In this document: positions 33,859-43,856 of the stretch, in pieces
Layout: every line of letters begins with the position of its first letter
How positions within the stretch are numbered: position 1 is the first letter of the stretch
DNA from: Clostridium_AD sp937920395
GTDB taxonomy: Bacteria > Bacillota > Clostridia > Clostridiales > Clostridiaceae
NCBI GenBank assembly: GCA_052274345.1
Contig: DAVZGP010000004.1
Coordinates: 1-64,000 of the forward strand
DNA length: 64,000 nt
Reading direction: 5' to 3'
Translations under genes and position numbers: made by a program
The notes under the pieces: generated by a model
What the model saw: the letters and a program-made list of their open reading frames with translations, nothing else
What the model was told of the DNA's origin: nothing
Database searches by the model: none

Positions 33859-35048
33859 AATTTTTTTTCAATTACTGGAACTTTTGAAACTACTTTGGGA
33901 ACTGGAGTTTTCACACTTGAAGCTACCCCATTAGAAAGAGATTTCCCAAGCATTATGATAATCATAACTAAAATAATTGACGTTACAATTAACATACTAT
34001 TTTTATTTTTAATGAGCTTTTTCTTTATAGGTAGTTCTTCACTTTCTTTTTTTAATATCGTTTCCTCAACCACTGAATTATCAAAAATTGTTTCTTCCAT
34101 AATTGTTTGTTCCAAAATTGCTTCTTTACTCATAACCGTTGTTAAATCTTGTTTTATATTGGAAGCTACTACAGCATCCATAATTTTTGTAGAACCATCT
34201 ATTTCACTATTTACTATTACTTTATAATTAGGATTTTCTTTAATTGCACCTATTACCTCTGACATTTCCTTAGCCGTCTGATATCTTTTAATAGGTTCCT
34301 TTTGCATCGCAATTAAAATTACTTGATTTATATTTTCCGGTATATCTGCAATAATTTCTTTTGGCGGCGTAACACTTCCCTGGATATGCATCATCGCTAT
34401 AGTAATAGCACTTTGTGCATTATAAGGCACCTTACCTGTTACCATTTCATACATTACAATACCTAAGGAATATATGTCTGTCCTACAATCTACATAACTC
34501 CCTTTTGCTTGTTCTGGAGAAAAATAATGAACGGTCCCCATAACTTTATTAGAATTGGTTACAGTTCTTGCATCCGCAACTTTAGCTATCCCAAAATCCA
34601 TTACCTTAACCATTTCATCTTTGGTTATCATAATATTATCTGGCTTTATATCTCGATGAATTATACCGTTTGTATGTGCACACTGGAGAGCTTTTGCTAT
34701 TTGAAATACTATATCCAGAGTCTTTTTAGATGTAATTCGTCCACTTTCCTTTATTATTTGCTTTAATGTCTTTCCATCAACATATTCCATAACTATAAAA
34801 TTAACACCATTTTCCGAGCAGACATCATGAACATTCACTATGTTTGGATGTGATAATTTTGCAATTGAAGTAGCTTCCCTTTTAAACCTTGAAACAAATT
34901 CCTCATCATCACTTAACTCTTCCTTTAATATCTTTACTGCTACAAATCTATTTAACACATGGCACTTTGCTTTATAAACAGTTCCCATGCCACCCTGACC
35001 AATGTTCTCTAATAACTCATATCTATTTAAAAGAAATGTCCCTATCAT
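33855..35048 (-). CDS. prkC: PASTA-type Ser/Thr kinase, interrupted by a frameshift
   Basis: A 397-residue Hanks-type kinase: glycine loop GQGGMGTVYKAKC, VAVKILKEE (Lys), catalytic IIHRDIKPDNIMI, DFGIAK and GTVHYFSPEQAKG. One membrane helix lies at about residues 352-370, followed by a short extracellular stub ending EKKL. Relatives (PrkC/PknB) carry PASTA repeats outside and control cell-wall synthesis and germination. Here the single PASTA domain falls in the next frame after an A8 tract at 33861-33868. A -1 slip would restore EKKIVISLIGKT. A class B PBP gene is divergent next door. Confidence 0.88.
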   Translation of the reverse strand: MIGTFLLNRYELLENIGQGGMGTVYKAKCHVLNRFVAVKILKEELSDDEEFVSRFKREATSIAKLSHPNIVNVHDVCSENGVNFIVMEYVDGKTLKQIIKESGRITSKKTLDIVFQIAKALQCAHTNGIIHRDIKPDNIMITKDEMVKVMDFGIAKVADARTVTNSNKVMGTVHYFSPEQAKGSYVDCRTDIYSLGIVMYEMVTGKVPYNAQSAITIAMMHIQGSVTPPKEIIADIPENINQVILIAMQKEPIKRYQTAKEMSEVIGAIKENPNYKVIVNSEIDGSTKIMDAVVASNIKQDLTTVMSKEAILEQTIMEETIFDNSVVEETILKKESEELPIKKKLIKNKNSMLIVTSIILVMIIIMLGKSLSNGVASSVKTPVPKVVSKVPVIEKKL

Positions 35049-35309
35049 ATATATACTGTCCCCCTAAGAAGAATATTAACATATACATTATATCATAGCT
35101 TATAATTTTGTTTTTCAACATATTTAGCTCCCTCTATAATATGGGTCTTATTTATAAGCTATTATATTCAACTATATACTACTAACATATGGATTTACCT
35201 TGTCGAATCATGTATAATAAATATATTGATGTTTTTTTAAGAACGCTGACAGGTGCTGATAATTCTATTATGCAAAAATTAAATGAAAGTTTAAAGTGGT
35301 GAAAAAAAA

Positions 35310-38024
35310 ATGAAAAAAAAGAAAAAATTCAACAGGTATAATATCCTTACAATAATTATGCTAGCTATGTTCTTAACACTAGGTTCAAAGTTATATTATT
35401 TACAAATTTTCAAAGGAGAATATTACAAAGAAGCTGCTGAAACTGCTAATACTGCAAAGCTTGTAACAGTAGCCGCACCAAGAGGACTCATAACAGACAA
35501 AAACGGAATAAAACTTGCGACTGAAGCCCTTGGTTATAACCTTACATATACAAGTACAACTGATACAGGTAAAGATAACACACAGCTATTTGCAACATTA
35601 CAAAAGGTCTTTAAAATTTTAGATGATAATAGAGAAGTTCAGACAGACAGTTTCGAATTAAAAATCAATCCATACAGATTTGAATTTACATCAAGTGACG
35701 CTAAGGTAAAACAGGTGATGCTTTTAAGATTTTTAAAAGATAGAAACCTTCAAGATAGTATATTAAAGGCGAAATTTGAAGGTAAAAAAGAAGAAGAGTT
35801 AAGCACGTCTGAAAAAACTGCTCTTAATAATGAGCTTTTAAAATTAACTCCTGAACAAATTTATAACAAACTTCTAATTAAATATTCTATAGAAAAGGGA
35901 CTTGCAAGTTTGGATATTAAAGCAACCCCGGATGTGGTAAGAAGATATTTAATTGTAAAAGACAGCATTAAAATGAACTTTTATTCTTCTAATAAATCAA
36001 TTATTGTAGCAACGAATATAAAACAAAATACATCACTTATATTCGAACAAATTCTTTCAGAATTGCAAGGTTTCAAAGTAGAAAATCAGCCTATGCGTGA
36101 ATATCCCTACGGTCAGCTTGCTTCATCAGTCCTAGGATATATAAGTAAAATAAATTCTGCTGACAAAGCTAAGTACTCAGCAAAGGGTTATGACACAAGT
36201 GTAGATTATGTTGGGACTACTGGAATCGAAGCCGCAATGGAGAGTAACCTTAAAGGTGTTAACGGAGAAAAAGATATAAATGATGATTCTAAAGCAATAA
36301 TTAAAAATACAGCTCATAATAAAAAAGCTGTTCCAGGGAAAAATGTTCAACTTACAATAGATGCAAATTTGCAATATGCAACAGAAAATGCATTAAATGA
36401 ACAAATGAAGAAATTACAAGCTCAAGGGCATGTACAAGATTTAAATGTATCAAATGCTACAAGAGCTGCAGCTGTTGCCATAGATATTAATACTGGTGGA
36501 GTACTAGCACTTGTTAGTCTTCCAGGTTATAATCCAAATGATTTTTCTACAACGCAAGGTTTAACCGAAGCGCAATCACAAAAATATTTTAATCCAGATT
36601 ATGAAAAGATGGCAAAAGCTGATGGTATATCATCTTTAACTGATTATATGTTTCCAATAGACAAAAATATAAAAGGAAATACAACCATTCGAAAGGATAA
36701 GTTTGATTATTATCCAAAATACTTATACAATTATGCAACTATGTCCCTTATTCCTTCAGGTTCTACATTTAAACCAATGACAGCAATTGCAGGGCTTGAA
36801 GCTGGAGTTATAAATGCTAGTTCTACCTACAATGATCAAGGTCGTTTTGATATGGGTGGAGGCCATTGGAATTCTTTCGTATCTGATGGTGCACAAGGTA
36901 TTGTAAATGTAGTAAGGGCATTGGAAGTATCTAGTAACCCATTTTTTATGGATGTAGGCAAGAAATTAAGAGAACAATTCGGAGTCGATAGTTTAGCTAA
37001 ATATGCCTGGATGTTTGGCCTAGGTGCTAATCCTAATTCAAAGAATCCTGGTACAGGAATAGAAATAAATGAAAATTTTGGGCAAGTATATAATACGGTG
37101 TCACAGAAAAACTTATCCGCATCTCAATTTCTTTTAAGTATTGAACAAGATTTAACTAATGGAGTTTCAGCAAAAGATGGAACAAAATTCCCACAAATAG
37201 ATTTATATGATAGAGACGAGGATAGCAGTATAGTTTATGATGGAAAAAAGCTTTCAGAGATTAAAACTCAAATTAAAGACTATATAAAAGATTCTGTGAA
37301 AAACGCGAATTTTTCTCAAAAAAATTATATGGGTTTATTTAAACAATTAATTGCTGCTGATCCTATATATAAAGGCAAAAAATTCACACAAGCTAATCTA
37401 AACACAATAGTAAATGATGTAAACTTTCAAGCAGTACAAACAGGACATGGTTCTTTAGGTTTGCCATACAATATGTTTATTGCATCTATTGGTCAAGGCA
37501 TGGACAATTTTACGCCTCTTCAGATGGCAAATTATATAGCAACTCTTGCTAATGGTGGAACAAGATATAAAGTTCATTTAGTTGATAACATAAAAGATTC
37601 AAATGGAAAATTAATATCTCAAACGAAACCAATAGTATTAGACAAAGCTAATATAAGTGCTGAAACTAGATCACTAGTTATGCAAGGTATGAATAACGTT
37701 ACCGGTGCTGGCGGTGGTACAGATGGTACCGCATATGCAGCACTTGGCGATTTTCCTATTCCTACAGGTGGTAAAACTGGTACAGCTCAGTTTACAACTT
37801 CAGATGTACAAAATAAAGTTGGTAGAGGCGATTATGCATGGTATGTAGGTTATGCACCTGCTAAGAATCCTAAAATTGCAATATCTATAGTTATATTTGA
37901 TGGTGGTTATGGTTCTGGTGCTGCAAACATCGCTAGAGGTATGTACGAGAGTTATTTTAAAAATGACCCTCGAATGAAACAGTATAAAAATCATTATAAC
38001 ATAAAAATTAAACGTATTAACTAA
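35310..38024 (+). CDS. Class B penicillin-binding protein (PBP2-like)
   Basis: This 904-residue membrane protein has one N-terminal helix (about residues 10-30) and a PBP dimer domain. The transpeptidase domain has SGSTFKPMTAIAGLEAG (catalytic Ser, near residue 490), VSSNPFFMD and the KTGTAQF triad near residue 825. This is the family that crosslinks elongation-phase peptidoglycan. It is longer than typical PBP2 (about 650) because of inserts in the pedestal and around residues 410-470, a clostridial feature. It is transcribed divergently from a PASTA kinase, a plausible regulatory partner. Confidence 0.88.
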   Translation: MKKKKKFNRYNILTIIMLAMFLTLGSKLYYLQIFKGEYYKEAAETANTAKLVTVAAPRGLITDKNGIKLATEALGYNLTYTSTTDTGKDNTQLFATLQKVFKILDDNREVQTDSFELKINPYRFEFTSSDAKVKQVMLLRFLKDRNLQDSILKAKFEGKKEEELSTSEKTALNNELLKLTPEQIYNKLLIKYSIEKGLASLDIKATPDVVRRYLIVKDSIKMNFYSSNKSIIVATNIKQNTSLIFEQILSELQGFKVENQPMREYPYGQLASSVLGYISKINSADKAKYSAKGYDTSVDYVGTTGIEAAMESNLKGVNGEKDINDDSKAIIKNTAHNKKAVPGKNVQLTIDANLQYATENALNEQMKKLQAQGHVQDLNVSNATRAAAVAIDINTGGVLALVSLPGYNPNDFSTTQGLTEAQSQKYFNPDYEKMAKADGISSLTDYMFPIDKNIKGNTTIRKDKFDYYPKYLYNYATMSLIPSGSTFKPMTAIAGLEAGVINASSTYNDQGRFDMGGGHWNSFVSDGAQGIVNVVRALEVSSNPFFMDVGKKLREQFGVDSLAKYAWMFGLGANPNSKNPGTGIEINENFGQVYNTVSQKNLSASQFLLSIEQDLTNGVSAKDGTKFPQIDLYDRDEDSSIVYDGKKLSEIKTQIKDYIKDSVKNANFSQKNYMGLFKQLIAADPIYKGKKFTQANLNTIVNDVNFQAVQTGHGSLGLPYNMFIASIGQGMDNFTPLQMANYIATLANGGTRYKVHLVDNIKDSNGKLISQTKPIVLDKANISAETRSLVMQGMNNVTGAGGGTDGTAYAALGDFPIPTGGKTGTAQFTTSDVQNKVGRGDYAWYVGYAPAKNPKIAISIVIFDGGYGSGAANIARGMYESYFKNDPRMKQYKNHYNIKIKRIN

Positions 38025-38027
38025 TCA

Positions 38028-38061
38028 AGATAAGGAGAGCCTGCTGGCTCTCCTTATCTTT
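38028..38061. terminator. Bidirectional terminator after the PBP gene
   Basis: AAGATAAGGAGAGCC (38028-38042) pairs with 38047-38061 around a TGCT loop, with TTCT following. It ends the PBP gene and lies just past the convergent histidine kinase. Confidence 0.9.
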
Positions 38062-38081
38062 TCTAAATTATATTTGTTTTA

Positions 38082-39539
38082 TTAGTAAACGTCTGAAAAT
38101 TCTACTTGGATATTTTGTTTTTCACCTCTCATCGAATTAAATTTAGTATTTTCATTAAGTACCTTTTTTGAAGGAAATCTAACTGTAAACTTACTACCTA
38201 CCCCAAGTTCACTTTCGACTTTTATACTACCCCCAGCTAATTCTACAATGGACTTAACTAAACTTAATCCAACACCTGCGCCTTCTGCACCTCTTGATAA
38301 TGATTTATCTATCTGGCTATATTTATTAAATATCGAACAAAAATGTTCTGTCGCAATCCCAATTCCATTATCCTTCACAGATATCTCTATGAAATTAGTA
38401 TTGTCCTTAATATTTACAAATATTTGACCACCATTTTTTGAAAATTTTATTGCATTTGATATAAGATTTAACACTACTTTATCTACCTTTTCAGGATCAC
38501 AGGCAATAATTTTTTCTTCTACATCTGTGTCAAAAGTAATATTAAGTCCCTTACTCTTTGTAAATTCAGTTACAGCCATAACCATATCTTCTACAACTTC
38601 CACTATATTATTATTGGATAAATTTAATTCAAAGATTCCAGATTCAATTTTTGATAAATCAATTATATTATTAATAAGTTTAGACAATCTATACGAATTT
38701 CGTTTGATTGAGTCTATATGTTTAACAGTTGAACTTTTATTTTCATCTAAACTACCACTTTCACAGTACACATCTAATAATTGAGCCGCAGATAAAATAA
38801 CATTTAGTGGCGTCTTCAGTTCATGTGACATATTTGTAATGTACTCCTCTTGAACAGTAAGTTCATTATATAATTCTTTATTTATTTTATTTTTTCTACT
38901 AATTTGTTTGTGCATATTTTTCCAAATAGTACCAATAAATATAAAATTACATATAGTAAGTATTAACCCTAAAAAGAATAACAAATATTTATGAACTCTT
39001 TGAGTTTTAGCAACTTCACTACGTGAACTATCAATATTTGAATTAATCTCATTCAGTATTGTGTTATCTATTATTCTAAATTCATCAACTAACTTTTTAC
39101 CCTTATTTAAATTTAATTTTGCTTGTTGTGATTCTCCAGAATCTAACAATAATATTTGTTGGTAAAAAAAGTTTTGAATATATTCTCTTTGTCCTTCTAA
39201 TCGATTAATAGTATTATTATTTAATCCTATTTCTTTTAAGTTATTAAGAGAATCATAATATTTTTCCATTTCTTTAGTTTTTAAATAATATGGTTCTAAA
39301 AATACTTTGTTTCCTGAAATAATATAAGCTCTTATTCCTGTTTCTTGATTAATTATTGATGATAAAACTTCCATTGAAAATATTTTTCCAGGAAGCATCT
39401 TTTGGGAAATGAAATCAGATTCTTCACGTACTTTATTCATACTGTATATACTAAATAATATTATAATTAATGATAAACAAGCAACTGATAAACATCCTAA
39501 CACCATAGCTTGTTTACTTCTATTCTTTATCTTACCCAT
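38082..39539 (-). CDS. Orphan sensor histidine kinase with CHASE3 domain
   Basis: The 485-residue kinase has a membrane helix (about 13-33), an extracellular CHASE3-type helical domain (QETGIRAYIISGNKVFLEPY near residue 65), a second helix near 185-205 and a HisKA box NMSHELKTPLNVILSAAQLL. ATPase motifs DNGIGIA and GAGVGLSLVKSIVELAGG follow. All catalytic residues are present, so it should be active. No response regulator is adjacent, and no HAMP domain is evident. The signal is unknown. It may be one of the many orphan kinases of clostridia, some of which feed Spo0A. Confidence 0.85.
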   Translation of the reverse strand: MGKIKNRSKQAMVLGCLSVACLSLIIILFSIYSMNKVREESDFISQKMLPGKIFSMEVLSSIINQETGIRAYIISGNKVFLEPYYLKTKEMEKYYDSLNNLKEIGLNNNTINRLEGQREYIQNFFYQQILLLDSGESQQAKLNLNKGKKLVDEFRIIDNTILNEINSNIDSSRSEVAKTQRVHKYLLFFLGLILTICNFIFIGTIWKNMHKQISRKNKINKELYNELTVQEEYITNMSHELKTPLNVILSAAQLLDVYCESGSLDENKSSTVKHIDSIKRNSYRLSKLINNIIDLSKIESGIFELNLSNNNIVEVVEDMVMAVTEFTKSKGLNITFDTDVEEKIIACDPEKVDKVVLNLISNAIKFSKNGGQIFVNIKDNTNFIEISVKDNGIGIATEHFCSIFNKYSQIDKSLSRGAEGAGVGLSLVKSIVELAGGSIKVESELGVGSKFTVRFPSKKVLNENTKFNSMRGEKQNIQVEFSDVY

Positions 39540-39812
39540 AAACTATCCTCTTTTCTCAATGCTTGTACTACAATCAAATCGAAATTCGTTTATTTTAGTA
39601 CCACTACCATTAAACGCTTTATGTTTATTACATATTATTACATGAAATTAAATTCACCTTAATTAATATACCACAATATTTTACAAATTGGTATATTTTC
39701 GTTAAAATAAATCAAACTTATTATCCTATTAATTTTTATATTTAGCATATTATTAGAGATACTACAATAACTTAATATAAATAATTAAAAATAATATAGA
39801 ATGGGAGATCAT

Positions 39813-40388
39813 ATGAGAAAATTATATTATAGAAGAAACCTAATAAAACCTTGGCATTTAACTTTAATCCTTATATTAGTTTCTCTAATATATATGATTT
39901 TTACTATTTTCTCTAATTGTAAAACTCCCTTAAATAAACCCAAATATATAGCAAATGGACAACAATATTCTACATTAACAAATGGGAATAACATAAAAGC
40001 CTACTGCGTTACTTTTATAGGAATGCATTACTTATGGGGTGGCACAACGCCTGAAATATCTTCTACTTCTGGAAAATATATGAGTGGTGGTTTCGATTGT
40101 TCAGGTTTTGTATCATATGCTTACAAATATTTTGGTATAAATTTACCTAGAACAACTATGGATCAAGTAAATAAAGGTATTTCTATTAATATTAAGAATC
40201 TTAAAGATGGCGATCTAGTCTTCTTTATGACTAATCCAGTACTCCCTTACCAAGTATCTCATGTTGGAATATATATTGGGAACAATAAGTTTATCCATTC
40301 TCCAAAATCTGGTGAAGTTATAAAAATCTCTGAACTAAAAGGCTATTATAAAGAAAGATTTGTTATAGGAAAAAGGATAATAAAATAA
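39813..40388 (+). CDS. NlpC/P60 cell-wall hydrolase
   Basis: The 191-residue protein has an N-terminal membrane anchor (about residues 14-33) and an NlpC/P60 domain: FDCSGFVSYAYKYFG (nucleophile Cys), SHVGIYIGNNKFIHSP (His and third polar residue), and DGDLVFF. It likely cleaves peptide stems of peptidoglycan. I chose the ATG at 39813 because GGGAGAT lies 6 bases before it; the in-frame ATG at 39801 lacks a site. No SH3 or other wall-binding domain is present. Confidence 0.85.
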   Translation: MRKLYYRRNLIKPWHLTLILILVSLIYMIFTIFSNCKTPLNKPKYIANGQQYSTLTNGNNIKAYCVTFIGMHYLWGGTTPEISSTSGKYMSGGFDCSGFVSYAYKYFGINLPRTTMDQVNKGISINIKNLKDGDLVFFMTNPVLPYQVSHVGIYIGNNKFIHSPKSGEVIKISELKGYYKERFVIGKRIIK

Positions 40389-40420
40389 TCACTGTATTTT
40401 AGTGTGCCCAGTACAAAATC

Positions 40421-40449
40421 ATAAGCCCCCTATACCATAGGAGGCTTAT
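40421..40449. terminator. Bidirectional terminator
   Basis: ATAAGCCCCCTAT (40421-40433) pairs with ATAGGAGGCTTAT (40437-40449) with one mismatch and a tight loop. AAAAATATTTTT follows. It separates the NlpC/P60 and transporter genes. Confidence 0.7.
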
Positions 40450-40479
40450 AAAAAATATTTTTGTATACATAATATCTAT

Positions 40480-41829
40480 TTAACTTAAATACTTAATTTC
40501 CTCAGAATCAGGTTTTGACCTATCATGTACGTTCCAAGTAAGGGATAGTAATACAATAGCAATTATAGATGAAGCTATAAGAAGTTTGAATCCTCCTGCC
40601 CAGTTATATTTATCTACAACTATTCCCATTACTACTTCAGCTGAAACTTGTCCAATAACATATCCAAATAACCCAGTAAATCCAGCAGCAGTTCCAGCTG
40701 CCTTTTTAGGAACTAAATCTAAAGCACTTACTCCAATAAGCATTACCGGTCCATATATTAAAGCACCTATGCAAGCTAAAGTAATGTTTATTGCTAATAG
40801 ACTTGTGCTCTGCCAATAGATGAATACACCAATTGCAACACCTACCATGCAAGCTACGCCTACTGGCGCCCTACGACCATGGAATATCTTATCACTAATC
40901 CATCCGATGAGTATAGTTCCTGGAATCGCAGCATATTCAAATAAAGCAAATCCAATGGAAGACTGTTGAATACTAAAACCTTTTACAGTATTTAAGTATA
41001 CTGGAGCCCAATCTTCAATCCCATATCTCACCATATATACAAACCCATTTGCAAGAGCGATATACCATAGATATTTATTATTTAGTACATATTTAAAAAG
41101 TATTTCTTTTGCTGTCATTTCTTTTTCTCTATCTTTTACTTTTGCAGCTGGGTAATCATTTTTATATTCTTCTATAGGAGGTAACCCTACTGATTGAGGT
41201 GTATCTTTTGCAAAAATCATATATAATACGCCGGTTATTATTGCAATAATAGCTGGTAAAATAAAAATTCCTTTCCAGCCTCCAAAAATTTGAACACCAA
41301 GAATAGCAATGACAGCTATAAATCCACCGCCTACATTATGTGCTGTATTCCAAATAGCCATTTTAACTCCACGTTCTTTATCTGAGAACCAATGAGTCAT
41401 TATTCGCCCACATGGTGGCCAGCCCATACCTTGAACCCATCCATTCATAAGCATTAATATAAACATAACTGTGATACTTGTGGTAAGTGGGAAAAATAGA
41501 TTTATGATACCAGACAGAATTAAGCCAATACCTAAAAAATACCTTGCATTGGATCTATCTGATAGATTTCCCATAACAAATTTACTAACACCATACGCAA
41601 GTCCTAGTGCAGAAGCGACTATACCTAATTGTGTTTTTGTAAAACCCTCCTGAAGGAAGTATACCTTAGCTAATGAGAAGTTACTTCTAACAAAGTAGTA
41701 AACTGCATAACCAAAATATATGCTTAAAAATACTTGCAGACGATATCTTTTGTATGCTGAATCAACCTTATCTTTCGGCAATGGTTTAATTGGAAGTGCA
41801 GGTTTTAAAAAGCCAAATAAATTTTCCAT
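40480..41829 (-). CDS. Organophosphate:phosphate antiporter (GlpT/UhpT/PgtP family)
   Basis: The 449-residue MFS transporter is of the organophosphate:phosphate antiporter family: YKRYRLQVFLSIYFGYAVYY, VRSNFSLAK, NGWVQGMGWPPCGRIMTHWF (near residue 135) and NTAHNVGGGFIAV. Such proteins import glycerol 3-phosphate, hexose phosphates or phosphoglycerate in exchange for phosphate. The operon continues upstream with a binding lipoprotein, an unknown membrane protein, a histidine kinase and a response regulator. This resembles HptARS/UhpT and Pgt systems, so the substrate is probably a phosphorylated sugar or phosphoglycerate. Confidence 0.85.
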   Translation of the reverse strand: MENLFGFLKPALPIKPLPKDKVDSAYKRYRLQVFLSIYFGYAVYYFVRSNFSLAKVYFLQEGFTKTQLGIVASALGLAYGVSKFVMGNLSDRSNARYFLGIGLILSGIINLFFPLTTSITVMFILMLMNGWVQGMGWPPCGRIMTHWFSDKERGVKMAIWNTAHNVGGGFIAVIAILGVQIFGGWKGIFILPAIIAIITGVLYMIFAKDTPQSVGLPPIEEYKNDYPAAKVKDREKEMTAKEILFKYVLNNKYLWYIALANGFVYMVRYGIEDWAPVYLNTVKGFSIQQSSIGFALFEYAAIPGTILIGWISDKIFHGRRAPVGVACMVGVAIGVFIYWQSTSLLAINITLACIGALIYGPVMLIGVSALDLVPKKAAGTAAGFTGLFGYVIGQVSAEVVMGIVVDKYNWAGGFKLLIASSIIAIVLLSLTWNVHDRSKPDSEEIKYLS

Positions 41830-41898
41830 ACGTTTTAGCGACCTTTCATTTTAGATTATTTTATTTAAACATATTAATCTATATATAAATATATAAAT

Positions 41899-42933
41899 TC
41901 ATGGTTTAATTTTTCCAAGGGCATCTAACATTTCTTCTTTATCAATTCCTGCTTTTTTAAAATCGTACTTATCGCTACCCAGAAGATTACTTAAATTTTG
42001 TCCTCCCTGTGGCAATGGCACATCACCCCTTGTAGACATAGCCATAGAAAAATTTTTCAGATCATTACCCGCTTGCGCCGTTAAACAATAATCTATAAAA
42101 GCATTTGCAGCCTTCGAGTCTGGTCCATCCTTAATTTTAGATACTGCACACAGCGTCCATCCCACATCTTTAGGAATTTTAGATTGTATATTAAATCCAG
42201 ACTTTTTAACAATAAGCTGTTGATTTATAAAATTAACAGCAATTAAATATTCGCCAATGCCTACCTTTTCTGCTGGGGTAAGGCCATTTGTAGTAACTTG
42301 TGCTACATTATGGTTAAGTTTGCCTAAATATTCTAATGCTTTCTTTTTCCCCATAGATTGTACAAGATAAGAAACAAAAGTATAGCCGGTTCCAGAGGTT
42401 TTTGGGTTAGGAATAATAATTTCACCTTTAAATGCTGGATTTAACAAATCTTGAAAGTTTTCTGGCTGCTTTATTCCCTTTGATTTAAACTCGGCGTCCC
42501 ATCGTTCTTTATTGATACCAATAGATAAGGCTTCTATATAAAGTCCTGTCCAATACCCATCTTTATCTTTATACCTATCAGAAATATAACTTGCATTTTT
42601 AGAAATATATTTTTCAATTATGCCCTCTTTTTTCATGTACTCATGGGCATCTACTGTGCCTCCTAAAAAAACATCTGCTTTAGGAGCTGTTTTTTCCTCC
42701 ATTGCCCGGGCTAAAGCTTCCCCTGTAGGAAACCTTAAAAGCGAATACTCACAACCAGTCTTTTGTTTGAAGCCTTCTAGTAGAGGTTTAGCCTCATCTT
42801 CATGAAAGGCTACATAAACTAGAAGTTTTTTACCTTGCAGATTAGGATAATCACTCCTGTTTTTATTGCATGCAGTTAACAATGTAGAGCAAAGCAAGAG
42901 AAGAATAAATATAGTAAATTTGTAAGCTTTCAT
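41899..42933 (-). CDS. Solute-binding lipoprotein, likely signal sensor (HptA/AfuA-like)
   Basis: The 344-residue lipoprotein has a lipobox (LLCSTLLTACNKN; lipidated Cys near residue 22) and a family 1/Fbp-type binding fold: KLLVYVAFHEDEAKPLLEGF, GLYIEALSIGINKERWD, and IIIPNPKTSGTGYTFVSYLV. No ABC permease or ATPase is encoded here, so it probably binds a ligand for the sensor kinase rather than for transport, as HptA does for hexose phosphate. It lies between the transporter and the sensor genes. AfuA-like relatives bind phosphorylated sugars. The ligand is not proven. Confidence 0.82.
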   Translation of the reverse strand: MKAYKFTIFILLLLCSTLLTACNKNRSDYPNLQGKKLLVYVAFHEDEAKPLLEGFKQKTGCEYSLLRFPTGEALARAMEEKTAPKADVFLGGTVDAHEYMKKEGIIEKYISKNASYISDRYKDKDGYWTGLYIEALSIGINKERWDAEFKSKGIKQPENFQDLLNPAFKGEIIIPNPKTSGTGYTFVSYLVQSMGKKKALEYLGKLNHNVAQVTTNGLTPAEKVGIGEYLIAVNFINQQLIVKKSGFNIQSKIPKDVGWTLCAVSKIKDGPDSKAANAFIDYCLTAQAGNDLKNFSMAMSTRGDVPLPQGGQNLSNLLGSDKYDFKKAGIDKEEMLDALGKIKP

Positions 42934-42959
42934 TAAGGTACCTCCAAAACATTTAAAAA

Positions 42960-43838
42960 TTAAATACCAGTTTTTTTTATGTTTTTACATATCTCTACTA
43001 AATTTCCTTTCATGTAAATTGCATTTACTACATCATTACTAAAATCTTGAATAACAATATACCCATTTTCATATACATCAATATTTATGATTGCATAGAA
43101 AGTATCCTTTGTATTTGGAGTAGAATTACTTTCTTTTTCTAAATAGGTTTTTATGTGGTATAATACTTTTCCCTTTGTATTGATTGCTTTTTCTAGGGAA
43201 ACGTTATCCTTAATTTTAGAACATTTTAATATTTTATTACGAATAAATGTTTTATCATCACGACCACATTTTTGTATATTATTATTACTATCTACTACGG
43301 TAACTTTATTTCGTTCATTTATAAGGTTGCTTAGATTTTCAGGCGAACATAAAACTTCATTTAAATAATTTTTAAGCTGATCTACATAAGGTTTATCTTT
43401 AGCATTTCCATAAATAATAGTACCTATTTTTAAGTAACTTCCTAAAGTAAAAGTAGATTTTTCTCCATTCAGATAATAAATAGTGCCACTTATTTCATCA
43501 TTCGTATATGTGTTTTGACTTTCTTGCAAAGGACTATCTTTAGACATTTCGTCTATAATATTCCATATACTCCGAATAACATCACTCTCAGAAATAACAG
43601 TTTTGCCCCAATGTTTACTATAAACTTCTACCTTTACAGGCGTAGAGGTACTTACAGCTTTTAAAACTTGTTCTCTATCTTGAATAAGTACTACATGATC
43701 ATAATTTTTTTCGTATTGCCAAAATATTATGATTCCTAGTAATAACATAAAAACAAAATAAATGATTAATAACTTTTTGTGTTTTTTTAAAATATTTATT
43801 TTTCTCTTCCTCCTTATCATATCAAAAAACGTTTTCAA
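42960..43838 (-). CDS. Membrane-anchored protein of the sensor operon, unknown
   Basis: The 292-residue protein has one N-terminal membrane helix (about residues 24-42) and an extracytoplasmic domain of mixed alpha/beta type. I recognise no catalytic motif; it may be related to DUF3919 proteins. The start is uncertain: a TTG at 43838 and an ATG at 43820 lack sites, while a strong AAGGAGG lies inside the frame near 43812. The gene is flanked by the binding lipoprotein and histidine kinase genes, so a role in coupling ligand binding to the kinase is a reasonable guess. Confidence 0.55.
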   Translation of the reverse strand: MKTFFDMIRRKRKINILKKHKKLLIIYFVFMLLLGIIIFWQYEKNYDHVVLIQDREQVLKAVSTSTPVKVEVYSKHWGKTVISESDVIRSIWNIIDEMSKDSPLQESQNTYTNDEISGTIYYLNGEKSTFTLGSYLKIGTIIYGNAKDKPYVDQLKNYLNEVLCSPENLSNLINERNKVTVVDSNNNIQKCGRDDKTFIRNKILKCSKIKDNVSLEKAINTKGKVLYHIKTYLEKESNSTPNTKDTFYAIINIDVYENGYIVIQDFSNDVVNAIYMKGNLVEICKNIKKTGI

Positions 43839-43856
43839 AATTACATCAAAATTGTA

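Noticed and set aside
39640..39812. Cyclic di-AMP riboswitch before the NlpC/P60 gene
   Set aside because: Wall-hydrolase genes often have one, but this AT-rich stretch lacks the conserved core.
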